Source: Acetobacter fallax (lineage in GTDB: Bacteria > Pseudomonadota > Alphaproteobacteria > Acetobacterales > Acetobacteraceae). From it: a DNA stretch of 43,933 bases. The notes below the pieces were generated by a model. The model did no database searches, was not told the origin of the DNA, and saw nothing but the letters and a program-made list of their open reading frames with translations. The DNA is taken from positions 1 through 43,933 of the forward strand of contig NZ_WOSX01000029.1 of assembly GCF_011516735.1 (NCBI RefSeq), in the 5' to 3' direction. Positions 27,364 to 34,293 of this stretch are shown piece by piece. The stretch's first letter is position 1. Each line of letters opens with the position of its first letter. The translations under genes and the position numbers were made by a program.

Positions 27364-27386
27364 CTTATCTGCACTATGAAGGATAA

Positions 27387-27415
27387 AATCTATCGATTGC
27401 AAGCACCTTCAGCAA
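27387..27415 (-). promoter_or_regulatory. candidate promoter of the rib operon
   Basis: On the minus strand TTGCTG (27415-27410) and TAGATT (27392-27387) with a 17-base spacer, placed 23 bases before the aptamer. The boxes match the sigma-70 consensus only in part, but the location fits a leader that begins with the riboswitch. Confidence 0.5.
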
Positions 27416-27528
27416 AACGTGAAACCAGAAAAATGGCGCGATACCCGGAGGCTCTCCATCAATCCGCTATGTAATCAGGGTCACCTTTCGCGCCAAACTG
27501 CTGAAACCCCTGAGTAGCCTCACTCGAC

Positions 27529-28809
27529 TCAAAGATCGTGATCGTGCGCTGGCCAAGTCGGGTGCCGATGGTCTGGGGAGAGATGCAGACGGCCGGGGCC
27601 ACCGATGATGTGGCCAATGGGCGTCAGGCTATCAACGTGGTCACAGACGATTTTGAGTACTGCGAGCATGGGGACAGAGAGGAAGGCTCCGGTGATGCCC
27701 CACATCCAGTCCCAGAACATCAGGGAAGCCATAACGAGGACGGGGTTTAACGTAAAACGTCGGGCCAGCAGCATCGGAGTAATGGTTTCGCCTTCGAGCA
27801 GATGGATGCACAGATAGATTGTCGGAGCGGCAAAAGCGTGCATGACAGAAGGGAAGGCAAGCAATCCGACGAAAAAATAGAGTACGATGCCCGTAAAGGG
27901 ACCGATGATGGGGATATAGTTAAGAGCGAAGGCGGCGACGCCCCAGAGAAGCGGATTGGGAACACCAACGAGCCAGCACTGAATGAAATTCGCAACGCCT
28001 ACGAGTACATTCATCATAGTGATGGTGGCAAGATAGATTGAAATATTCCGTTCGATACGGGATGCAATTTGTACGGCGCGACGTTTGTCGTTGAAAGTGG
28101 GCATAATTTCAACGAAACGGCGCAGAAGGCTGTCTCCCTGAGCAAGGAGAAAGAACAGCATAATGAAGAACGTGAAAAGCTGTCCCATGAAGGCCCGTGT
28201 GCCAAGCAGCAGTGAAGAACCAATAGGAGCCAGTCCCGCAGTGATCGGAGCGACGGCCTGGGGAGCGTGATCGCCAGCTGCGACGCTAAGGAGACTCTGA
28301 ACACGGTAATTGGTTGTCTCAATCAGTTGCATGGGACCGCGCAGGATGGAGAGTTTAACCTGAGCGGCGGCAAGATCCTGCGGGAGACTGGCAAGCCAGC
28401 CCGCGGCGGGAACTGAGACGGCCATGCCAATGGCTGCGAACACGCCAAATATAGTGAGAATAAGCAGCAAAGCGACGATGGCTTTGGGCAGACGGAACCA
28501 GTGCGTGACCAGCCTGACGGGAGAAACGAGCATCAGGTTGGTTACGACAGCCATAACCATCGGAAGGACAATCCCGGCGGCTATACGCAGAGTATAGAAA
28601 ACGGAGAGAATAGTCAGGATGAGCAGGCAGACCTGTGAGACGCTCAGCCTCGTGCGCCGGACGGCCTCATGCATGCGGACCTGCTGCTCGCGTTCCGCTT
28701 CGACTTCATCGACCGGGTCAGTGGCGAGGACGGAGGGTGGTGGTCTTTTACGGAGTTCACTGCCAGAGGGTGCCCTTTCTGTCTGGGAACTTGTTGCTTT
28801 GTCCTGCAT
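27529..28809 (-). CDS. AI-2E/PerM-family membrane transporter
   Basis: A 426-residue membrane protein of the AI-2E transporter (UPF0118/PerM) family, with about eight hydrophobic segments. Conserved pieces are LPMVMAVVTNLMLVSPV, FFIMLFFLLAQGDSLLRR, ALNYIPIIGPFTGIVLYFFVG and LARRFTLNPVLVMASLMFWDWMWG. The last two blocks are family signatures. A charged 60-residue cytosolic N-terminus precedes them. I choose the ATG at 28809, preceded by AAGGGAC, over the frame opening at 28887. Members export autoinducer or act in Na+/H+ exchange; the substrate here is unknown. Confidence 0.83.
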   Translation of the reverse strand: MQDKATSSQTERAPSGSELRKRPPPSVLATDPVDEVEAEREQQVRMHEAVRRTRLSVSQVCLLILTILSVFYTLRIAAGIVLPMVMAVVTNLMLVSPVRLVTHWFRLPKAIVALLLILTIFGVFAAIGMAVSVPAAGWLASLPQDLAAAQVKLSILRGPMQLIETTNYRVQSLLSVAAGDHAPQAVAPITAGLAPIGSSLLLGTRAFMGQLFTFFIMLFFLLAQGDSLLRRFVEIMPTFNDKRRAVQIASRIERNISIYLATITMMNVLVGVANFIQCWLVGVPNPLLWGVAAFALNYIPIIGPFTGIVLYFFVGLLAFPSVMHAFAAPTIYLCIHLLEGETITPMLLARRFTLNPVLVMASLMFWDWMWGITGAFLSVPMLAVLKIVCDHVDSLTPIGHIIGGPGRLHLSPDHRHPTWPAHDHDL

Positions 28810-29112
28810 GTCCGCCCGTCCCTTTTCACCGGCCTGCCATCCGCCGCCCCTGTGATCCGACAGAGGCACAGTGCCACCGTGCCTCATGGCCGTCCCGTTT
28901 GCCCCGACATAGAGTCAGACACGATGCCCTGGTTTGTGCTGTCAATTCAGATCTGCTCTGCCGTTCAGTTGGAACAGGTCTGACATTCTGGAAATACTGG
29001 AAAGAGATAGTTGCGGCAGACGCCAGATATTCTGGTTTCCTGCCCGCCTCGATTTAACTGAGGGATAAAACGATATTTAGCGGACGCAGATCTCTGGCAG
29101 ATCATGCGTGTT

Positions 29113-29715
29113 TCAAATCAGGCTTTTTGCTTCGACCATGGCGAAGACAGCAAGGGTCACCATGCAAGTGATTTCATTATCCCGGATCATTCGTCTGACC
29201 TCTGTGAGAGGCAGAGTATGGCAAGTAATATCTTCTTCTGTGGCTTCGAGAGCGTCGGGCCCCTGAGTGAGGCCTGTCGCAAGATAAACGTGGCCCCGCT
29301 GAGTTGAGTATCCGGCACCCTGATAGGTGACACCGATATGCTGCATTCGGGCGGCGATAAGGCCGGTCTCCTCCCGTAATTCTCCGGCGGCGACGTCATC
29401 AGGGATGGCGTCGGGGCGGGTTTCCCACATTCCCATAGGTAACTCCCACATTCGGCGTTGAACGGGATAGCGGAACTGACGGATCAAAGTGACGGTTTTT
29501 TCGCCGTCCTTTTCTCCAAGAGGCAGAATAACGGCAAATTCACCACGCTCCACTATGCCATAGAGGCCTTCCTGGCCATTAGGACGACGGATGATGTCTT
29601 CACGTAGCTTTGTCCATGGATTTTCATAGGCAATGCGCGTTGATACAGTGATGTAACCACCATCATCAGACATATTAGAAAAAATTTCAGAGCTAAGTGG
29701 ATTCTGATCTGTCAT
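29113..29715 (-). CDS. Nudix hydrolase, ADP-ribose pyrophosphatase-like
   Basis: A 200-residue Nudix protein. The Nudix box is AAGELREETGLIA, with Gly in the position usually held by the first Arg and with the downstream GluGlu metal ligands intact. WELPMGMWETRPDA precedes it as in ADP-ribose pyrophosphatases (usually ELPAG; here ELPMG). The GAGYSTQRGHVYLATGL segment also fits that subfamily. It probably hydrolyses ADP-ribose or related nucleoside diphosphate sugars. AAGGAAACC lies before the ATG at 29715. Confidence 0.83.
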   Translation of the reverse strand: MTDQNPLSSEIFSNMSDDGGYITVSTRIAYENPWTKLREDIIRRPNGQEGLYGIVERGEFAVILPLGEKDGEKTVTLIRQFRYPVQRRMWELPMGMWETRPDAIPDDVAAGELREETGLIAARMQHIGVTYQGAGYSTQRGHVYLATGLTQGPDALEATEEDITCHTLPLTEVRRMIRDNEITCMVTLAVFAMVEAKSLI

Positions 29716-29961
29716 GTGGGATGGTTTCCTTTCGTCCTGTTCACGTTAAGTGTTGAAGCAACATATTGTGAGACTTTCAAACACTCCCATACCTGGCAGA
29801 GGCTGCCGAGGCCCGTGGTTCAGGCGGAGACGTAACAGTCGCCGAGACCAGAGGCAGGGAACGTCTTTTTATTTCGTTTTCTTCCATATGCTGCCATGGC
29901 CGGCAGGCGCAGAACACCACGCTATTATATTCGGCTTCAATGCCGTCGGGAGTTGCATCAA

Positions 29962-31170
29962 ATGACTGAGATATCCAGGCGGATATCTGAAACAACTTCT
30001 TCCGCCACGTTACGCATTCTCCCGATCGTTCTATTCAACCTTGTCTGTTACATTGTCATCGGCCTGGAAATGGCGGTGGTTCCTCTGTTTGTGCATCGTA
30101 CACTGGGGTATGGAACGGTTCTCGCGGGTTTCGCGGTGTCAGCGCAGTATCTGGCGACACTGGCGACCCGGACGTGGGCGGGAAATCGGATCGACACAAC
30201 CGGGGCGCGCGGTGTTGTCGTTACAGGACTGCTGGTTGGCGGCTTTTCAAGCCTGCTGCTGGTCGCGGCAGCACAGACCATATCCATGCCGTTGCTATCT
30301 CTGCTCCTTGTGTTGGCCGGACGCTTTTTGCTGGGGTTCAGTGAGAGCTGGGTGGCGGTTGGGGTCATCATCTGGAACATCTATCGAGCTGGAGCGGAGC
30401 GTACAGCTCTGGTGATTTCGTGGAACGGCGTATGTTCCTATGGTGGTATCGCGCTTGGAGCACCCATCGCGACGATGATCTTTTTTTATAGCGGGGCTCT
30501 GGGTGGTCTCACAGGGGTAGGACTGCTCGCTAGCATGATCATGCTGGTCTGTGTTCCGTTTGCCGCTCGTCATGAGACAACGAAGTCCGCGCCAAAGACG
30601 AAAGCGCCATCGTTCATGAATGTCATCCGGGCCGTGATGCCATTCGGAGTTGCTCTGGCTGCGGGATCAATTGGTTTCGGGGCAATTGCATCCTGTCTGG
30701 CGCTGTATTTCGACGCAGAACATTGGAGCGGGGCAGCAACAGCTCTAGCGCTGTTTGGTATTCTGTTTGTAATAACGCGTTTTTTTGGTTCGCATATGAT
30801 CGCGCGGATCGGCGGAGCTTCGGTGGCGGCGATCTCGATGGGAATGGAAGCTCTGGGATTATTTATTCTGGCCTGGGGGCAGACGCCATTACTGGCCGAT
30901 CTGGGCGCCGCGCTGACAGGGATCGGATTTTCTCTGGTGTTTCCGGCTTTGGGGGTCGAAGCGGTAGGGCGCCTCGGGCCAGCCAACCGGGGAGCAGCGC
31001 TGGGCGGATTCTCGGTGTTTCTGGATCTGGCAATCGGGATTTCAGGACCAGGCCTGGGTATGATTATTCCGATCTGGGGGTTTTCCACACTGTTTATGGT
31101 TGCCGCATTGTTTTCAATCGTTGGTGTGGGACTCAGTTTCGCTCTGAAGCCAAAGCGCAAGAGCATCTGA
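29962..31170 (+). CDS. MFS transporter (YhhS/YfcJ-like)
   Basis: Major facilitator superfamily protein of 402 residues with twelve predicted hydrophobic segments. GLEMAVVPLFVHRTLGYGTVLAGF and RTWAGNRIDTTGARGVV (the loop between helices 2 and 3) resemble the YhhS/YfcJ arabinose-efflux-like group. A central charged loop near 200-220 (HETTKSAPKTKAP) separates the halves. The ATG at 29962 has GGGAG at 11 bases; the longer frame from 29896 has no support. The substrate is unknown, and the neighbours do not point to one. Confidence 0.83.
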   Translation: MTEISRRISETTSSATLRILPIVLFNLVCYIVIGLEMAVVPLFVHRTLGYGTVLAGFAVSAQYLATLATRTWAGNRIDTTGARGVVVTGLLVGGFSSLLLVAAAQTISMPLLSLLLVLAGRFLLGFSESWVAVGVIIWNIYRAGAERTALVISWNGVCSYGGIALGAPIATMIFFYSGALGGLTGVGLLASMIMLVCVPFAARHETTKSAPKTKAPSFMNVIRAVMPFGVALAAGSIGFGAIASCLALYFDAEHWSGAATALALFGILFVITRFFGSHMIARIGGASVAAISMGMEALGLFILAWGQTPLLADLGAALTGIGFSLVFPALGVEAVGRLGPANRGAALGGFSVFLDLAIGISGPGLGMIIPIWGFSTLFMVAALFSIVGVGLSFALKPKRKSI

Positions 31171-31543
31171 AAAAATGGAAAACGGTTTTCATGAAATTAG
31201 CGGATGCCACCCCTGCCAGCCCGAGCACAGGTAAAGACTCAGCTCCCGTTTAGCGGCGGGATTATTCGGGGCTTTTCCCTGATCCATCAAAGGTCCGCGC
31301 ACTTTGGTGAACGTTTTATTGCGCACCCGAAAAGGAAGAAAATTTCGATCCTGGCAGGGCCATATATTTTACTTTACCAGTAATCTTTGAAAATGTCGGA
31401 ATGAGGCCTTACTTCCATCATACGTTACGGGTTGGCGGAACGTTGTGTCCCTGTATCATGGCCGGAAGTCGTCACGCGGATTTTGTGCTCATTACGGGTC
31501 GTGAAGAGTTTGCCTGTGTTCTGTTCAAGGAGGCCGTTCATCA
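31171..31543. other. intergenic region with a possible repeat fragment
   Basis: About 370 bases without a supported gene. Around 31287-31330 the text ATCAAAGGTCCGCGCACTTTGG followed by AACGTTTTATT resembles the hairpin and TTTTAT tail of the multi-hairpin repeat, and could be a decayed fragment. The LOG gene promoter must lie in the second half. Confidence 0.35.
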
Positions 31544-32137
31544 ATGTCTGCCTGCATTGCATCTGTCGCCGTTTTTTGCGGCTCTCGTTTCGGTAATCTG
31601 CCAGCCTATCGCGAAGCGGCGGTGGCGATGGGCTGCGGTCTGGCCCGGGCCGGGATTCATCTGATTTATGGTGGCGGATATGTGGGATTGATGGGAGCAG
31701 TTGCCGATGCGGCAATTGAGGCAGGTGGGACAGTAACGGGCATTATTCCCGAATTTCTTGAAGCGCGGGAAGTGATGCATCGGGGAATTACCGAACTGAT
31801 CGTCACCTGCTCAATGCACACTCGCAAACAGCAGATGTTTGCCGATGCTGATGCATTTGCGATTCTTCCGGGTGGATTCGGCACGTTCGATGAGATGATG
31901 GAGATCATCACATGGAAGCAGTTGCAGCTTCATGCCAAACCGATTCTGATCGTTAATGTCGCTAACTGGGCAGCTCCTGCTCTGGCGATGCTGGATGCAG
32001 CTGTTGCTCAGGGCTTTGCATCTCCGGAGGCGCGCGCGCTGGTTCAGGTTGTGCCGGATGTATCGTGCGCGCTGACGACGATTGGCGCTACGGCGCGGAG
32101 CACGGCCGAAAAGGCGGAATCAGTTGCCCGTCTCTGA
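31544..32137 (+). CDS. LOG-family protein (nucleotide 5'-monophosphate phosphoribohydrolase)
   Basis: A 197-residue Rossmann-fold protein of the LOG (TIGR00730, formerly lysine decarboxylase-like) family. It shows VFCGSRFGN at the N-terminus, YGGGYVGLMGAVADAA, the conserved MHTRKQQM and the signature LPGGFGTFDEMMEIITWKQL. Plant and some bacterial members release cytokinin bases from riboside monophosphates; most bacterial ones are general AMP-type phosphoribohydrolases. AAGGAGG before the ATG is a strong ribosome site. A 6-bp dyad GGGCGG/CCGCCC at 32204-32221, without a T-tract, separates it from the tRNA gene. Confidence 0.88.
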   Translation: MSACIASVAVFCGSRFGNLPAYREAAVAMGCGLARAGIHLIYGGGYVGLMGAVADAAIEAGGTVTGIIPEFLEAREVMHRGITELIVTCSMHTRKQQMFADADAFAILPGGFGTFDEMMEIITWKQLQLHAKPILIVNVANWAAPALAMLDAAVAQGFASPEARALVQVVPDVSCALTTIGATARSTAEKAESVARL

Positions 32138-32228
32138 GACGGGACACAGATATTGAAGGGGAATATGGATTTTCCATCGTGCCCTCTTGCGGCGAGCGGA
32201 GATGGGCGGTATTAGCCGCCCACCCCAT

Positions 32229-32305
32229 CGGAGTGTAGCTCAGCCTGGTAGAGCACTGTGTTCGGGTCGCAGGGGCCGGAGGTTCGAATCCTCTCACTCC
32301 GACCA
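32229..32305 (+). tRNA. tRNA-Pro (anticodon CGG)
   Basis: A 77-base cloverleaf. The acceptor arm CGGAGTG pairs perfectly with CACTCCG, followed by A and an encoded CCA. The D arm is GCTC/GAGC, the anticodon stem CTGTG/CGCAG holds the loop TTCGGGT (anticodon at 32263-32265), and the T arm is GGAGG-TTCGAAT-CCTCT. It reads CCG codons, which a high-GC genome uses heavily. Confidence 0.96.
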
Positions 32306-32633
32306 GGGGCGACAAACCCGGTTATTTCCGTTTTAAAATTGCTGTGTATTATGATGTGGCCCTGCATACTGTGCGGGACAGCCATTCCGGTCTGGCTTGC
32401 ACTGTTACGTGGTGGGACAAACTGCCCTTTTCCAGGCATGATTTGGTCATAAACGAGTGATGAATCATCTGCAGGGTGATCATTACCGGATCTATGACCA
32501 TATAGGGTTTGTGATGTGATGTGATGATCCGTGACGACGAACGGGCATCTTGTCGCGTCATCCGGATAATGATCCACCTGGCCGCAGATAGTTTTTCAGG
32601 TCTGCCGCTGGAATCGGCTTCGGGAGAAGCGCC
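32306..32633. other. intergenic region downstream of the tRNA
   Basis: About 330 bases with no gene I can support. The 3' side of a tRNA is a common integration site, but I see no integrase or repeated tRNA end in the window. The short tandem GTGATGTGATGTGATGATCC near 32512-32527 is the only local regularity. Confidence 0.4.
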
Positions 32634-33368
32634 ATGAAAACGAATCGTTTCAAACTGTTATCTACTGTTATGGCTGTCATGCTGGCTGTCGGTGTCGCCG
32701 GGCCTGCCTTTGCGCACGGTGGTGGCGGAGGCGGCGGTCACGGTGGCGGCGGTCCAGGTGGTGGATTTGGCGGCGGCGGGTTCCGGGGTGGCGGTCCAGG
32801 CGGTGGATTTGGTGGCGGCGGGTTCCGGGGTGGCGGTCCAGGCGGTGGATTTGGTGGCGGCGGGTTCCGGGGTGGCGGTCCAGGCGGTAGATTTGGTGGC
32901 GGCGGGTTCCGGGGTGGCGGATGGGGCGGTGGTCGTGGATGGGGTTGGGGCGGTCCAGGCTGGGGATGGGGCGGTTATCCCGGCTATTATGGCTGGGGTG
33001 GTTATCCTTACTGGGGCGGTTATGGCGGCTGGGGATGGGGTTGGGGCTGGGGCGCACCCTTTGCTTTTGGTTCACTGCTCGGTCTGGCCGCCGGGGCGGC
33101 TGTAGGTTCGTCCTATGACAGTGGTGACTATTACCAGGGCTCCGGAGGCTACGAGCAGCCCTATGGCAACTATACGCAGGGCTATTCTCAACCGATGCCA
33201 GCGCAGAATTATTACCCGCAGACCTATTATCCCCAGAATGCCTATCCGCAGCAGGCTTATCCTGTGGGAAATGGCTACGCTCCGAGTACGATGCAGCAGA
33301 ACAATGTGGTGACATGCTCGGCAGGACTGTATTTCAACAGACTAACGCAGAGTTGCGATCATCCATAA
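32634..33368 (+). CDS. exported glycine-rich repeat protein
   Basis: A 244-residue protein with a clear Sec signal (cleavage after AFA, residue about 27) and GGGAGAAG before the ATG. The mature part has four 14-residue repeats of the GGGPGGGFGGGGFR kind, then a Trp/Tyr/Gly-rich segment (GWGWGGPGWGWGGYPGYYGW), a short hydrophobic stretch with a glycine-zipper look (FGSLLGLAAGAAVGSS), and a Gln/Tyr/Pro-rich tail ending with two Cys (VVTCSAGLYFNRLTQSCDHP). Probably a surface or periplasmic low-complexity protein. No enzyme domain. Function unknown. Confidence 0.75.
   Translation: MKTNRFKLLSTVMAVMLAVGVAGPAFAHGGGGGGGHGGGGPGGGFGGGGFRGGGPGGGFGGGGFRGGGPGGGFGGGGFRGGGPGGRFGGGGFRGGGWGGGRGWGWGGPGWGWGGYPGYYGWGGYPYWGGYGGWGWGWGWGAPFAFGSLLGLAAGAAVGSSYDSGDYYQGSGGYEQPYGNYTQGYSQPMPAQNYYPQTYYPQNAYPQQAYPVGNGYAPSTMQQNNVVTCSAGLYFNRLTQSCDHP
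32760..32927 (+). repeat. four tandem 42-bp units inside the glycine-rich gene
   Basis: Units begin at 32760, 32802, 32844 and 32886. The first three are nearly identical and the fourth has one Gly changed to Arg. Each unit encodes 14 residues, so copy number can change without loss of frame. Confidence 0.9.
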
Positions 33369-33395
33369 TGTGCGGCGGATGGCTGCTATGTTTCC

Positions 33396-33441
33396 AGACG
33401 CACTGTCAGGCGGCACGGCGGGGCCGGCTGACAGTGCGTCT
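33396..33441. terminator. 14-bp perfect inverted repeat between convergent genes
   Basis: Arms AGACGCACTGTCAG (33396-33409) and CTGACAGTGCGTCT (33428-33441) with an 18-base GC-rich loop. It lies just past the glycine-rich gene and contains the stop codon of the convergent transglycosylase gene. Neither side has a T-tract, so a bidirectional terminator or an mRNA-stabilising structure is likely but not certain. Confidence 0.6.
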
Positions 33442-34158
33442 ACCTGAAGTCCAATGCCCCGATGATGGTTCGAAAACGGTGATTCCGTGTCCGGTTGCAG
33501 TGGCAATCCAGAGCTGACCTGCATAGCGTCGCCATGCGGTTTTCGGTGCAGATTGTGATACAGGATCTAAAGTCGCGACAGGGATCGGCGACTGCTGGAT
33601 TTTGGGCAGAGCTTCATAATTTCGGAAGACATGCGATGCGTAGCGCGCACCTTCCTGAGAAGCCGCGTGATAACGGGCGACGGCTTTGTGCCAGTCACCG
33701 GTCATGACGTGCAGGCGGCGAAGAAGCTGGCCTGCGGCGACGCCGTTGATAAGAGGGTCGAAACTACTCTCGACCGAAGCAAAGGCATCCGGATGCCAGC
33801 CCAGATTAATCTGGAAGCAGCCGACATCAAGGTGAGGCCGCGCTCCGAAAGCGCCGGAATGGAGCATGGTCTCTACGGCGTCCACGGCGAGATCCAGGCG
33901 GGCGAACTGAATGGGGGTGCCACTGACATCGACCGCGAGTGGATGGTTACCGCTTTCGACGCGGCCTATGATGGCGAGAAGACCCTGAGGGAGGTCGAGC
34001 GCATGCTCGACAATGGTTGCTGCCTGTTCGCAGCTCATCGGTGCGGCCATAGTGGGACGAGCTGCCATGACACGAGTTGTCAGGCCAGGGAGTGTCACTG
34101 ACAGAAATGTCGCGAAGACGCGCAGGCGAATAAGGTGCGCGGGTTTGAGGCCCATCAT
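33406..34158 (-). CDS. lytic transglycosylase, SLT domain
   Basis: A 250-residue protein with a lysozyme-like SLT domain: catalytic Glu in IIGRVESGNHPLAV, then the family blocks LDVGCFQINLGWHPDAF and AVARYHAASQEG. It cleaves peptidoglycan between MurNAc and GlcNAc, forming the 1,6-anhydro product. A short hydrophobic N-terminus (LRVFATFLSVTLPGL) suggests export. The domain resembles VirB1-type enzymes that open the wall for secretion systems, but no secretion genes are adjacent. Its last codons form part of the 14-bp inverted repeat. Confidence 0.8.
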   Translation of the reverse strand: MMGLKPAHLIRLRVFATFLSVTLPGLTTRVMAARPTMAAPMSCEQAATIVEHALDLPQGLLAIIGRVESGNHPLAVDVSGTPIQFARLDLAVDAVETMLHSGAFGARPHLDVGCFQINLGWHPDAFASVESSFDPLINGVAAGQLLRRLHVMTGDWHKAVARYHAASQEGARYASHVFRNYEALPKIQQSPIPVATLDPVSQSAPKTAWRRYAGQLWIATATGHGITVFEPSSGHWTSGRRTVSRPRRAA

Positions 34159-34293
34159 GAGGACAAAGTTTAGCCAGGGTTTGTTAGGGGCAGGTTAAGA
34201 GTGTCTTACGAACCTGCCCGGCTTCAAAGGTCTGTCCCGTAGATTCACATAAGATCGAAGAAGATAAATTATGGCGATTCCTTCAGGCGTTTT

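Noticed and set aside
29741..29762. GTTAAGTGTTG motif like the inverted arm of repeat copy B
   Set aside because: Only 11 bases match and no hairpins follow, so it is probably chance.
32512..32527. Short GTGAT tandem after the tRNA, considered as an attachment-site or CRISPR-like signal
   Set aside because: Three imperfect 5-base units without spacers, integrase or cas genes; no support.
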